Part shown: in pieces, positions 7,254 to 16,345 of the stretch
Numbering within the stretch: the first letter of the stretch is position 1
Layout: each line of letters opens with the position of its first letter
Assembly (NCBI GenBank): GCA_947253135.1
Contig: CAMXYS010000001.1
Coordinates: forward strand, 1-45,170
DNA length: 45,170 nucleotides
Reading direction: 5' to 3'
DNA from: an uncultured Clostridia bacterium
Lineage (GTDB): Bacteria; Bacillota; Clostridia; Saccharofermentanales; Fastidiosipilaceae
Made by a program: the position numbers and the translations under genes
Notes under the pieces: generated by a model
What the model saw: the letters and a program-made list of their open reading frames with translations, nothing else
Told to the model about the DNA's origin: nothing
Database searches by the model: none

Positions 7254-8060
7254 TTGGCTGACCGGATGACAGAAACAATCATCAAGAGTAAGCGACGCGT
7301 GCAAAAGCATGGCGAAGTTTTTACGCCTAAATGGATGGTAAACCGTATGCTTAATGAGCCCGGTATTAAGGAGGCCTGCCAAGACCCGGGAGCCCGCTTT
7401 TTGGAACCGGCAGCCGGCGAAGGGGCCTTTCTGAGGCAAATTTTGAAGCGTAAGCTCAAAGCGGTGACGGACCGGATCCAGGTCGGTCAGATAGACCAAG
7501 CCCCGCCTTCTTTTGAACAAATAGAAGGGCACCTGCTGCTAGCACTTTCGTCGCTTTATGGAATTGAATTGTTAGAAGACAATGCCCGCCAATGTGCCAT
7601 CAATCTTTTTTATAGCTTTACCAGAGCCTACGAAGCATATGCCAAGGCACAAGGTAGAAAAACGAGACCCGGCGTGCTTAAAAGTGCCCAATTTATCATC
7701 TCTAAAAATATAATGGAAGGTGATTTTTTAAAGAGGTCAAAGACAGATGGTCAAGCCATTATCTTTAGTGAATGGGAACCTTTACCGTCAGACCCAAAGC
7801 GCCGTCACCTTTATGTACAAAGGACGGAGTACAGCCTACAAGAGATTTATGACGGGCTTAAGTTGTCTCCCGGCCGCATCTACTGTGGCGAAACACCGGA
7901 GTCACCTAAGCAAATTTCCATCTTCGATTTATTAGCTCCATCAGCAGGGACTGAACAGGAGGTAATACCCGCGGAGCCGCTTGTAAGATACCAAGTTTGC
8001 CGAATTGACCGCGTCTATTTAGAGAAAGTTGAGGAAGTCCATGGACAAGACCTTAATTAG
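7254..8060 (+). CDS. N6-adenine methyltransferase-like protein lacking the catalytic NPPY
   Basis: A 268-aa protein with SAM-binding features: motif X-like KHGEVFTPKWMVNRML, motif I FLEPAAGEGAFL near residues 49-60 and an acidic motif II in LYGIELLEDN. No (D/N)PP(Y/F) catalytic motif follows: where it is expected the sequence runs NIMEGDFL then IIFSEWEPL. This accessory family is, as far as I know, regularly found just before large Eco57I-type methylase genes. The TTG start at 7254 has a G-rich ribosome binding site 7 bases upstream; the ATG at 7266 is the alternative. It overlaps the next gene by 20 bases. It may bind SAM or support assembly of the large enzyme; independent methylation looks unlikely. 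Confidence 0.8.
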   Translation: MADRMTETIIKSKRRVQKHGEVFTPKWMVNRMLNEPGIKEACQDPGARFLEPAAGEGAFLRQILKRKLKAVTDRIQVGQIDQAPPSFEQIEGHLLLALSSLYGIELLEDNARQCAINLFYSFTRAYEAYAKAQGRKTRPGVLKSAQFIISKNIMEGDFLKRSKTDGQAIIFSEWEPLPSDPKRRHLYVQRTEYSLQEIYDGLKLSPGRIYCGETPESPKQISIFDLLAPSAGTEQEVIPAEPLVRYQVCRIDRVYLEKVEEVHGQDLN

Positions 8061-11000
8061 GCCCTTCGAGCAAAGAGATTTAAAAATTTATGGCTACACC
8101 CTGCCGGAAGTGCCTAGCCATGACGGTTACATCAAGATTGGGGAGACCGGCCGTGATGTTAGGCAAAGAATTTTGGAACAGGTAGGGACTGCCGGTTTGA
8201 CGCCTGACATCCGCTTTCAAAGACGGGCACAAAAGGCCAATGGGGAATGGTTTCATGACAAGGATTTGCACCGCTACCTGATCGCCAGAGGCAAGCGCCG
8301 GGCAAATTTTGGCACGAGGGCGGACGAGTGGTTCTATTTTAACGGTGAGATCGACCAGGCTGAAGTTTATACGGATGACTTTATCGCTACAGGTGCAGCC
8401 ACACAGCAGCAAATCAGCCAAGATGAACGACTGGATTATACCCTGCGCCAAGAGCAGGCGATTGCGGTAGAGCAAACTTTTGCCTATTGGCAAACTCATA
8501 CGGCTGACCGGGAATTCTTGTGGAATGCTAAGCCCCGCTTTGGCAAAACATTAACGACTTATGATTTTATGCTTAAGATCGGGGCAAGAACGACCTTGAT
8601 CGTGACCAACCGGCCGGCTATTGCCAATTCCTGGTATGACGACTTCAGAAAATTTATCGGCTGGAAACAAGAAAAACGTCAATATTATTTTGTTTCCGGC
8701 ATGGAGGAGCTAATCCGAGCTGGGGCCCTCACTTATGAACAGTATATAGAAGTTATTCCCCAGATTGGCGAGGCTGATATCGGGTTGGTGGTTTTCCTTT
8801 CTTTACAGGATTTGAAGGGGGCTAAATTTGCCGGCGGCCCTTATGAAAAATTGGGCTGGGTGGCTGATTTTAAATGGGATCTCCTAGTGATTGACGAGGC
8901 CCATGAAGGGGTGGACACAGCCAAGACGGACCAAGCTTTCGACCGTATTGTAAGGGACTTTACTCTCCACTTGTCCGGCACGCCCTTCAAGGCCTTAGCG
9001 AATGAAAAATTTCAGGCGGACCAGATTTATAATTGGTCCTACTTGGACGAACAAAAGGCCAAGCAAGACTGGGATCCGACCCTTGATACCAACCCCTATG
9101 CACCCTTGCCTGCTTTAAGTCTTTTTACCTACCAGATGGGCAATTTGATTACAGACCGGATGCAGTCGGCCGCCCATACAGAAGAGGGGAATATCGATTT
9201 TACCTTTGACTTAAATGAATTTTTCAGGACAGATGAGCAGGGAAGCTTTGCCCATGAGGAGGCGGTCAAGTGTTTTTTAGACCGACTGACGAGTGGCCGG
9301 ATGCCTTTTTCGCCGACTGAATATTTACATGAATTAAACCATACTTTTTGGCTTTTGCCCCGGGTTGCAGCCTGCAAGGCAATGGAAAAGCTTTTACATA
9401 GGCACCCCGTCTTTAAGGACTATCAGACTGTCTTGGCAGCCGGAGATGGTGAAAGTTTGGCAGGGCCCTTGATAGAAGGTGAGGTCCTGCCCAGTGAGGT
9501 TGAGCAGGCCAAGCGAACCAGCAGCAGCTATGCCAAGGTAAAAGAAGCCATTAAAAACTGTGAAAAGACCATCACCTTGTCAGTTTCTCAGTTGACAACC
9601 GGGGTCACAGTGCCGGAGTGGACAGCAGTTTTGATGCTCAGCAATATTCAGTCACCGGCCCTTTATTTCCAGGCGGCCTTCCGCGCCCAAAATCCCTATG
9701 AATATGAGAAAAATGGGAAGCTTTTCCGGAAGGAAAATGCCTATGTTTTTGACTTCGCACCGGAGCGGACGCTGCTATTGTTTGATGAATTTGCCAACAA
9801 TTTGACTCCGGTTTCTAGGCTTAATAATGGCAGTCGGCAGGACAATATTCGGGAGCTTTTAAACTTCTTCCCGGTGATCGCAGCAGATGAGGCCGGTTAC
9901 ATGGAGGAGTTGGATGCTGCGGCAGTGCTGACTATCCCTCGGCGTTTAAAGGCCCAAGAGGTGGTACGGCAGGGCTTTATGTCCAACCTCTTGTTCCAAA
10001 ATATTGCCGGTATTTTTGCGGCACCTGCTTTTATAAAGGAAATTTTAGACAAGGTTAAGCCGGAAGAAAACAAGAAGCAGGCTAAGGAAAAAAGACCTAC
10101 GCGGATTGCAGACCTGGAGTTAGACCGGCAGGGGCAGGTGGTGGTCGATCAAGGCATTGTCATCAATAAGAAGAAAGACTTTTTTGGTGATAAGCTATAT
10201 GAGGCAGTTGAGCTTTCGGCCACAGCTACAGAGCGAAAAATTGTGAGCCAATTGATGGAACAGACCAGGCTCGGCTTAGAGAAGATGGGCCAGGCGGAGG
10301 GTTGGAAAGGCCGGGAATTACAACAACGGGAGAAGTGGTTTAGGGACAAGGCTGCGGCGGTGGTGGCGGAGGCTGTGGACTCCTATCAGGCAGACTTGAC
10401 AGCGGTTCATGAGGACTACCGGCAGGCTCTGGCTGACGTCCACGAGACAAGGACGGAAGAGGAAATCCGAGCGGCCAGAAATGAAGGGGAGGAGCGTGCT
10501 CGGCTAATACGGGATGAGGTTATTTTGGCCAGGGTGGAAGCTCTGCCTGAGGAATTGATTAAACGCGAAGAAGTCCGCAAGGAAGAAAAGAAGAAAAGGG
10601 ACAGTGAGGCGGATGTCAGAGACCACCTGCGTGGCTTTACCCGGTCTATACCGGCCTTTTTGATGGCCTATGGAAGTCCAGAAACCCGGTTAGCGACTTT
10701 CGAGCAAGGAATTGATCCGGCTACTTTTGAAGAAACGACCGGTATCAGCCTGGAAGAGTTTGAGCTTTTGCGAGATGGCTGCAATTTTGAAGATGAAGAA
10801 GGTAACCTCCAAGTCTTCAAGGGCTTTTTTGATGAATTAATCTTTGACCGCAGCATAGAGGAGTTTTTTCGTAAAAAGGAAGAACTGGCCGACTATTTTG
10901 ATGAGAATTTGATGGAGGATATCTTTGACTATATTCCGGAGCAAAAGACAAATCAGATTTATACACCTCGGGCAGTTGTTCGCCTGATGGCAGATGCTTT

Positions 11001-12369
11001 GGAAGAAGAAAATCCCGGTATCTTTTCAGATCCAAACCGAACCTTTGTCGACCTTTATACAAAGAGTGGACTTTATTTAACAGAGCTGGTAAAGCGGTTA
11101 AATGAGGGGCTGAAGAAAAAAATCCCGAACCGGTTTGACCGGATCCGTCATATTTTAGAAAAGCAGGTCTATGGATTGGCACCCAGCAATATTATCTACA
11201 ATATTGCAAGAAATTATGTCTATGGGATCCATGACAGTGTGGATATCAGTAACTTAGTCGAGTGGGACATGGCTCGGTCGGCCAAGGAAGAAAGTATGAT
11301 AGAAGACTTGCCCCAGGCCTTTGGAGGAAAAGAGATGAAGTTTGATGTGGTGATTGGCAATCCACCCTACCAGGAGGAGATGAAAGGAACGAGTGATCGC
11401 CCAATATATCCGGAGTTTATGGAGGGAGCTTATAGCTTAGCAGATAAGGTCATCCTTATAACGCCGGGACGATTCTTATTTAATGCTGGTAAAACAAGTA
11501 AGCAATGGAATCAAAAAATGCTCCACGATGAGCATTTAAAAGTGATTTTTTATGAACAAAAAAGTGGCAAAGTCTTTCCTAATACAGATATCAAGGGCGG
11601 GGTGACAGTTACCTATCGAGATGCAAACCAAAAATTTGGGGCAATTGAGGTTTTTTCAGCGCATCAAGAGTTGAACAATATTTTACACAAGGTACTTGAG
11701 TTAGGTGAGGAAAGTTTTAGCAGTTTAGTTTATTCACCTGAAAGTTATAAACTTACTAATCAACTCCATAAGGATTTTCCGGAAGTTGAGGGAAGACTTA
11801 GCAAAGGTCATAAGTATGATGTTACAACCAATATCTTCGAGAAATTGCCGGAGTTTTTTTTAGATGAGGTAGAAGATGAGAACGGTTATGTACGGATTTA
11901 CGGCCGTGAAAACAATTTAAGGCTTAGCAAATATATAAAGGAAGAATATATTAGCGGCCCAGAAAATTTTAAACACTACAAGATTTTTGTTCCTAAGTCT
12001 AATGGGTCAGGGGCAATTGGTGAAAGACTTAGTACGCCGCTTCTCGGCCCGCCGCTTCTCGGCCCGCCGCTTCTCGGCCATACCCAGACCTTCTTGAGCA
12101 TTGGCAATTTTGAAAATGAGAATGAAGCTGTGGCGTGTTTGAAGTACGTAAAAACGTGTTTTTGCCGCGTTATGTTGGGAGTCCTGAAGGTAACCCAAGA
12201 CAATAAAAAATCAACTTGGAAGTATGTCCCCTTGCAAGATTTTACTTCTAACTCTGATATCGACTGGTCTAAATCCGTTGCTGAGATCGACCGGCAACTG
12301 TACGCTAAATATAAGCTATCAGCTGATGAGATAGACTTTATCGAGACCAACGTCCAGCCAATGGAATAA
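8041..12369 (+). CDS. Single-chain restriction-modification enzyme: GIY-YIG, helicase, Eco57I-type methylase
   Basis: A 1442-aa multidomain protein. Residues ~10-95 form a T5orf172-like GIY-YIG nuclease (YGYTLPE...GYIKIGETGRDV, with an R/H/E-containing WFHDKDLHRYL and DEWFYF). A superfamily 2 helicase motor follows: Walker A-like PRFGKT ~165, DEAH ~285, LSGTPFKAL, and FQAAFRAQ ~540. A charged coiled-coil linker spans about 740-860. Then the methylase: motif I variant FVDLYTKSGLYL ~1002 and catalytic NPPY ~1107, then the recognition region with WKYVPLQDF near the end. Order and length match type ISP enzymes (nuclease-ATPase-methylase-recognition), with GIY-YIG in place of the usual nuclease. 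ATG 8041 is chosen for the GAGG at 8031-8034; TTG 8029 also lies in frame. It carries an unusual LLGPP repeat (12036-12080). Confidence 0.88.
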   Translation: MDKTLIRPFEQRDLKIYGYTLPEVPSHDGYIKIGETGRDVRQRILEQVGTAGLTPDIRFQRRAQKANGEWFHDKDLHRYLIARGKRRANFGTRADEWFYFNGEIDQAEVYTDDFIATGAATQQQISQDERLDYTLRQEQAIAVEQTFAYWQTHTADREFLWNAKPRFGKTLTTYDFMLKIGARTTLIVTNRPAIANSWYDDFRKFIGWKQEKRQYYFVSGMEELIRAGALTYEQYIEVIPQIGEADIGLVVFLSLQDLKGAKFAGGPYEKLGWVADFKWDLLVIDEAHEGVDTAKTDQAFDRIVRDFTLHLSGTPFKALANEKFQADQIYNWSYLDEQKAKQDWDPTLDTNPYAPLPALSLFTYQMGNLITDRMQSAAHTEEGNIDFTFDLNEFFRTDEQGSFAHEEAVKCFLDRLTSGRMPFSPTEYLHELNHTFWLLPRVAACKAMEKLLHRHPVFKDYQTVLAAGDGESLAGPLIEGEVLPSEVEQAKRTSSSYAKVKEAIKNCEKTITLSVSQLTTGVTVPEWTAVLMLSNIQSPALYFQAAFRAQNPYEYEKNGKLFRKENAYVFDFAPERTLLLFDEFANNLTPVSRLNNGSRQDNIRELLNFFPVIAADEAGYMEELDAAAVLTIPRRLKAQEVVRQGFMSNLLFQNIAGIFAAPAFIKEILDKVKPEENKKQAKEKRPTRIADLELDRQGQVVVDQGIVINKKKDFFGDKLYEAVELSATATERKIVSQLMEQTRLGLEKMGQAEGWKGRELQQREKWFRDKAAAVVAEAVDSYQADLTAVHEDYRQALADVHETRTEEEIRAARNEGEERARLIRDEVILARVEALPEELIKREEVRKEEKKKRDSEADVRDHLRGFTRSIPAFLMAYGSPETRLATFEQGIDPATFEETTGISLEEFELLRDGCNFEDEEGNLQVFKGFFDELIFDRSIEEFFRKKEELADYFDENLMEDIFDYIPEQKTNQIYTPRAVVRLMADALEEENPGIFSDPNRTFVDLYTKSGLYLTELVKRLNEGLKKKIPNRFDRIRHILEKQVYGLAPSNIIYNIARNYVYGIHDSVDISNLVEWDMARSAKEESMIEDLPQAFGGKEMKFDVVIGNPPYQEEMKGTSDRPIYPEFMEGAYSLADKVILITPGRFLFNAGKTSKQWNQKMLHDEHLKVIFYEQKSGKVFPNTDIKGGVTVTYRDANQKFGAIEVFSAHQELNNILHKVLELGEESFSSLVYSPESYKLTNQLHKDFPEVEGRLSKGHKYDVTTNIFEKLPEFFLDEVEDENGYVRIYGRENNLRLSKYIKEEYISGPENFKHYKIFVPKSNGSGAIGERLSTPLLGPPLLGPPLLGHTQTFLSIGNFENENEAVACLKYVKTCFCRVMLGVLKVTQDNKKSTWKYVPLQDFTSNSDIDWSKSVAEIDRQLYAKYKLSADEIDFIETNVQPME
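12036..12080 (+). repeat. In-frame 15-bp tandem repeat (x3) in the restriction gene
   Basis: Unit GCCGCTTCTCGGCCC at 12036-12050 and 12051-12065, and a third copy at 12066-12080 differing only in the last base. It encodes repeated Leu-Leu-Gly-Pro-Pro within the C-terminal recognition region (about residues 1333-1347). The unit length is a multiple of 3, so copy number changes would lengthen or shorten the protein by 5 aa without a frameshift. Confidence 0.93.
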
Positions 12370-12378
12370 GTTTTATGG

Positions 12379-12422
12379 GCCGGGTGGGCGCGGTCGGCTT
12401 TAGCCGGCCAAGGCCGCCCGGT
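12379..12422 (+). repeat. GC-rich inverted repeat between restriction gene and AlbA_2 gene
   Basis: Nested inverted repeat: inner GGTCGGC-TTTA-GCCGGCC and outer CCGGGTGGGC/GCCGCCCGG arms. No T-run follows, so it is not a standard terminator; it may slow transcription or stabilise the 3' end of the upstream mRNA. The remaining ~75 bases before the next gene hold only its ribosome binding site (CAAGGAGAG, 12484-12492). Confidence 0.55.
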
Positions 12423-12497
12423 CATAATGGACTTAGGGAGTTCTGCGAATCGGACTGCCAATGCAACTTTGCTCGACAAGCAACAAGGAGAGATTAA

Positions 12498-13955
12498 ATG
12501 GAGACAAAGGACCTGATTGATAGTTTCGATCCCTATGAACTTGCTAGCCGCAAAGAAGGGCAAACCTTTGAGCGGAAGAGCGCTCGGAAAAAACCAAAGG
12601 ATATTGCGCCTACTATTATCGCCTTTGCCAATACTGACGGTGGTGTTCTGGCCATTGGTATTGAAGATGACAGCACTTTGTCGGGCACCTCTTTTCAAGG
12701 TGCTTATACTTTAGATGACTATAAGGCCGCCATTAATAGTAATATTAAGGACCTACCGAATCTAGGATTCCATACGATCCCTTTTAAAGGAAAAGGATTG
12801 GAAGATAAAACTGATTATATTTATGTTATTACGGTCGAACTGTCGCGAAAACGAGTGGTGGCAGATGTGAGTGGGAAGGTATTTCTTCGCATTGGGGATA
12901 AAAGTCTGGTTCAGTCGCCGGCCCAAGTACAGCGTCTACAGTATGCTAAAGGTGAGCGCTTATATGAAGATAAAATAATAGACGAAGCATCTATTAAAGA
13001 TCTCGACACAGAATTACTTAATCGATACAAAAAACATAACAAGGCGGAGCAGTTGAGTGATGAACAAGTTCTTTCAGCTCGCGGGTTCATTCGTGACGGA
13101 CACTTGACTGCTTCAGCAATATTGATGTTCGGGAATAATCCTTTCATTTATCTGCCCCAATGCCGGCTACGCTTCCTGCGTTACGAAGGCGGAACTAAAG
13201 AAACCGGTGCTCGGATGAACTTGGTAAAAGATATAAATATTGAAGGAGCTTTGCCGCATATGATACGTGAGGCAGAGCAGGTCATTAAAAGCCAGTTGAG
13301 AGAATTCCAATTTTTGGGAGAAGATGGCCGTTTTAAAATTGTTCCGGAATATCCTGAGTTCGCCTGGCTCGAAGGAGTGGTTAATGCTCTTGTTCATCGC
13401 GATTATTCAATAACGGGTGACTACATAAGAGTCAGCATGTACGATGACCGGTTGGAAATCTTCAGTCCGGGAGCTTTGCCGGATATTGTAACGATAAAAA
13501 ATATGCGTTATACCCGTTTTGCTAGAAATCCTAGAATTGCCCGAGCTTTATCAGAATTTGGCTGGGTGAGGGAACTCAATGAAGGTGTTAACCGCATTTA
13601 TGATGAAATGAATCAATTTTTCCTTAAAGACCCTATTTATAGTGAGCCTAACCGCCATTCGGTACAGTTGAAATTAGAGAACAACTATGTATTGCGCCAC
13701 CAGAGAATCAATGAGAAAATCGATGAATTGCAAGGGCAGTTGTCATCGGACGCATTTAGCCCTAATGAGCGAAAGATTTTAGCTTATCTCTATAGCAATG
13801 AAAGTATCAATGTGCAAAAGGCATCAGAATTAATTGCGATGAGTGCTCCCAGTGCCCGCAAAATATTACGAGAACTTCTCAAAAAAGAGGCCGTGCAGTG
13901 GTTTGGTAATTCCGCCCGCGATCCCAAGCAATTCTATACTTGGCCGAGCCGGTAG
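12498..13955 (+). CDS. AlbA_2 (Schlafen-like)/ATP-binding/winged-helix protein
   Basis: A 485-aa protein of the COG2865 type. Residues ~20-135 are an AlbA_2 domain (EGQTFERKSARK, IIAFANTDGGVLAIGIEDD, KVFLRIGDKS). Residues ~250-380 form a GHKL-like ATP-binding domain with EGVVNALVHRDYS and DRLEIFSPGALPD. The C-terminal ~65 residues look like a winged helix (NERKILAYLYS, SAPSARKILRELLKK). Such proteins are annotated as transcriptional regulators or RecG-like ATP-binding proteins and are common beside restriction loci. AAGGAGAG precedes the start. Its TAG stop abuts the first unit of the repeat array at 13956, which makes autoregulation by its winged helix an attractive but unproven idea. Confidence 0.85.
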   Translation: METKDLIDSFDPYELASRKEGQTFERKSARKKPKDIAPTIIAFANTDGGVLAIGIEDDSTLSGTSFQGAYTLDDYKAAINSNIKDLPNLGFHTIPFKGKGLEDKTDYIYVITVELSRKRVVADVSGKVFLRIGDKSLVQSPAQVQRLQYAKGERLYEDKIIDEASIKDLDTELLNRYKKHNKAEQLSDEQVLSARGFIRDGHLTASAILMFGNNPFIYLPQCRLRFLRYEGGTKETGARMNLVKDINIEGALPHMIREAEQVIKSQLREFQFLGEDGRFKIVPEYPEFAWLEGVVNALVHRDYSITGDYIRVSMYDDRLEIFSPGALPDIVTIKNMRYTRFARNPRIARALSEFGWVRELNEGVNRIYDEMNQFFLKDPIYSEPNRHSVQLKLENNYVLRHQRINEKIDELQGQLSSDAFSPNERKILAYLYSNESINVQKASELIAMSAPSARKILRELLKKEAVQWFGNSARDPKQFYTWPSR

Positions 13956-14213
13956 ATTTTCGAGTAGATTTCATGATTTTCGAGTAGATTGAAATAAAAT
14001 GGTGTGGAACATCCAAGATAAAGCGTGAAACGGCTATAGGATTGAGCCTTTGTCTTCTTTTTTATGATTTTCGAGTAGATTTCATGATTTTCGAGTAGAT
14101 TTCGAGAAAACAGCGTGGAACATTCAAAATTAAGCGTGAAACGTCTGTAATATAAGACTGTTCACCACTGCCTCCGCCATTTTCGAGTAGATTTCATGAT
14201 TTTCGAGTAAAAT
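13956..14213 (+). repeat. Composite ~111-bp repeat array after the AlbA_2 gene
   Basis: Motif ATTTTCGAGTAGATT occurs at 13956, 13976, 14067, 14087 and 14179, and as a variant (ATTTTCGAGTAAAATC) at 14199. The motifs form three pairs, each with an internal 20-base period, at pair-to-pair distances of 111 and 112 bases. The two intervals share GTGGAACAT and AAGCGTGAAACG blocks in the same places; the rest of each interval differs. The last variant forms GATTTT/AAAATC arms. No open frame crosses the array. Confidence 0.93.
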
Positions 14214-14442
14214 CAGATGTATTTATTCGCTCGCTCTTGCGGGCTTGGCGGCAAGCTTTGCCATCTTGAAAAAAGCGTGACGGTAAGGTCTAAAGGCCTC
14301 TATATGAAGGTCAAAGTGAGAGAAAAGCCCAACTAGACAAAGTCCCGGTTTAAAAAGTTGATTGTTAGAAAAAGCGCTGGCCTAAGTGGGCTGCCGCTTT
14401 TCACTATAATAAAAAGAAAAGAAGAAATAGAGTGACCAGACC
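14214..14442 (+). promoter_or_regulatory. Intergenic region and promoter of the peptidase gene
   Basis: No gene seen. A short near-palindrome GGCAAGCTTTGCC lies at about 14251-14263. A -10 hexamer TATAAT is at 14405-14410, about 33 bases before the start of the peptidase gene; no good -35 is visible. Confidence 0.4.
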
Positions 14443-15396
14443 ATGACCTTGCGTAGCTTATACGACCCGATCGAACCCAATCAAACTGCCTTTTTAAATA
14501 GAGGCATCCACGAAATTTATTATGAAGAGTCCGGCAATCCAAAAGGGCATCCGGTTGTCTTTCTGCATGGGGGGCCGGGCTGTGGCACCGGCCCAACTGC
14601 CCGCCGCTTCTTCGACCCAAATTTTTATCGGATCATCCTATTTGACCAAAGAGGGTCAGGTCAGTCCAAGCCGCAGGCTTGCTTAGAGGACAACAACACA
14701 GAGGCTCTCATCTCAGATATGGATGCCATCCGTGAACTGTTGAATATAGACCGCTGGCTTGTTTTTGGCGGATCTTGGGGTTCGACCTTGGCCCTCTCTT
14801 ATGCCATTAAGCACCCGGACCGGGTGGTGGGCCTTATTCTAAGAGGGATTTTTTTAGGACGCCAAGAAGATATTGATTGGATTTACCAGGCCGGTGGGGC
14901 CGGCAATATTTTCCCGGAAGCCTTTGCCGCATATGCCTCCCAAATTCCGCCGGAGGAAAGAGGGGACTTAATCAAAGCCTATTACAAGCGGCTGACTTCA
15001 GCTGATCCGGACACGAAACTTACGGCTGCTAAGGCCTGGTCCGCCTGGGAAGGAGCCATCACCACCCTAAGGCCAAACCAAGACCAGACTGACGCTTTTA
15101 CACAGCCGGACTACGCCCTTAACATGGCCAGCATCGAATGCCACTTTTGGGTCAACCATATGTTTACTGATAATATGAACTATATCCTGGATCAAACCCA
15201 TATCATAGAAGCCATTCCAACCCATATTGTCCACGGGCGATATGATATGGATTGCCGGGTCATTGGGGCCTACCTTTTGGCGGCCAAACTCAGGCAGGTC
15301 ACTTTAGAGGTGCCGATCTGTGGACATTCTTCAACTGAACCGGAAATCATTGATTCGCTAGTCAGAGCGACAGACAAGTTCAAATCTCTGTTTTAG
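14443..15396 (+). CDS. pip: Proline iminopeptidase (prolyl aminopeptidase, family S33)
   Basis: A 317-aa alpha/beta hydrolase that removes N-terminal proline from peptides in the cytosol. Oxyanion region HGGPGCG, DQRGSGQS, the nucleophile elbow GGSWGSTLAL with the catalytic Ser, the late Asp region VHGRYDMDC, and the catalytic His in CGHSSTEPE. Length matches family S33 (about 310-320). GHSS replaces the more common GHSA. No strong ribosome binding site precedes the ATG at 14443. It stands alone, followed 53 bases later by an MBL hydrolase, and would help an amino-acid-using anaerobe recover proline peptides. Confidence 0.92.
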   Translation: MTLRSLYDPIEPNQTAFLNRGIHEIYYEESGNPKGHPVVFLHGGPGCGTGPTARRFFDPNFYRIILFDQRGSGQSKPQACLEDNNTEALISDMDAIRELLNIDRWLVFGGSWGSTLALSYAIKHPDRVVGLILRGIFLGRQEDIDWIYQAGGAGNIFPEAFAAYASQIPPEERGDLIKAYYKRLTSADPDTKLTAAKAWSAWEGAITTLRPNQDQTDAFTQPDYALNMASIECHFWVNHMFTDNMNYILDQTHIIEAIPTHIVHGRYDMDCRVIGAYLLAAKLRQVTLEVPICGHSSTEPEIIDSLVRATDKFKSLF

Positions 15397-15449
15397 CAGC
15401 CTCTTGCGGGCCGGATTCTGACCAGACTTAAAATTTAGAAAGGGAGTCC

Positions 15450-16286
15450 ATGAACCTTACATTTTTAGCCCACAGCGGCTTTGTCATCGAAACTCAAAAA
15501 GCGATCTTGGTCTTTGACTATTATCAAGATCCAGCTCACATACTTGACCGCCAACTAGAGGGCGAAAAACCCTGCCTCTTTCTGGTGAGCCATAATCATG
15601 AAGATCACTGGAATCAGGCTATCCTGGACTACGGCAAGCAAAACTCCGGCCACTGCCGCTATGTCTTAGAGCGAGCGGTTGCCAAGACGGAGGCCGTTCA
15701 GATCGGCTTAGCGCCGGACAACTACTTAACAGTAGAGGCAGGTGACCGCATAACTGCCGACCAACTCAAAATCCCCGGTCTTTTGACTCTTAATTGTTAC
15801 CGGTCTAATGATGAGGGTGTCGCCTTTTTGCTGGAGACAGATGAAGGCTTCATTTACCATGCCGGTGACCTCAACGATTGGAATTGGGGTGATCAGGATG
15901 CCCCCTACTATGAGCGCACCTACCGGGAAGAACTGGCTAAGTTGCAGGCTGACTTGAGCGGTCGCAGACTGGCAATGGCGATGGTGCCGGTTGACCATCG
16001 TTTGGGCGACAAGGCTTTATCCGGTGCGATTATTTTTGCTGCCATGATTCAAACTGACCTCTTGGTTCCGATGCACCTAAATGGGGACCCGGACCTGCCT
16101 CGCAAACTGGCAGAAAATATGGACACCAGTTGTTACTTTGTCCGCGAAGGGGTCGATAAAGAGGGCCGACCTGTAGTGGTGACAGATGTCTTGTATGAGG
16201 GTGACCTCAGCCGGAACAGACCGGGCAAGCCCGGGGCCATAATGAGCCTGACCCAGCCGGGCGACCGCACTAGTTGGCCCTTTTAA
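15450..16286 (+). CDS. MBL-fold metallohydrolase
   Basis: A 278-aa metallo-beta-lactamase-fold protein of the UlaG-like/YtnP-like soluble group. Metal site SHNHEDHW (HxHxDH) near residue 50, a second-site Asp in YHAGDLNDW, and a late His in PMHLNGD. It lacks the extended domains of RNase J or flavodiiron proteins. GAAAGGGAG precedes the ATG. The substrate cannot be read from the sequence; phosphodiester or lactone hydrolysis are family options. Confidence 0.85.
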   Translation: MNLTFLAHSGFVIETQKAILVFDYYQDPAHILDRQLEGEKPCLFLVSHNHEDHWNQAILDYGKQNSGHCRYVLERAVAKTEAVQIGLAPDNYLTVEAGDRITADQLKIPGLLTLNCYRSNDEGVAFLLETDEGFIYHAGDLNDWNWGDQDAPYYERTYREELAKLQADLSGRRLAMAMVPVDHRLGDKALSGAIIFAAMIQTDLLVPMHLNGDPDLPRKLAENMDTSCYFVREGVDKEGRPVVVTDVLYEGDLSRNRPGKPGAIMSLTQPGDRTSWPF

Positions 16287-16345
16287 CTGCTCCGCCAGAC
16301 CGGGCTGATAAAAGCAATTTTGAAAGTTTTAATTTAAATCTGGCA

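Noticed and set aside
12379..12422. GC-rich hairpin as a terminator of the restriction gene
   Set aside because: No T-run follows, so intrinsic termination is unlikely; kept only as an inverted repeat.
11976..12698. 240-aa minus-strand frame across the restriction/AlbA_2 junction
   Set aside because: It is antisense to two well-supported genes and contains the reverse reading of the 15-bp repeat; low-complexity, no start signal.
13956..14213. Array with ~35-base repeats at regular distance looked like a CRISPR
   Set aside because: Each repeat is itself two 20-base units, the ~76-base intervals share conserved blocks, only three copies exist, and no cas gene is present.
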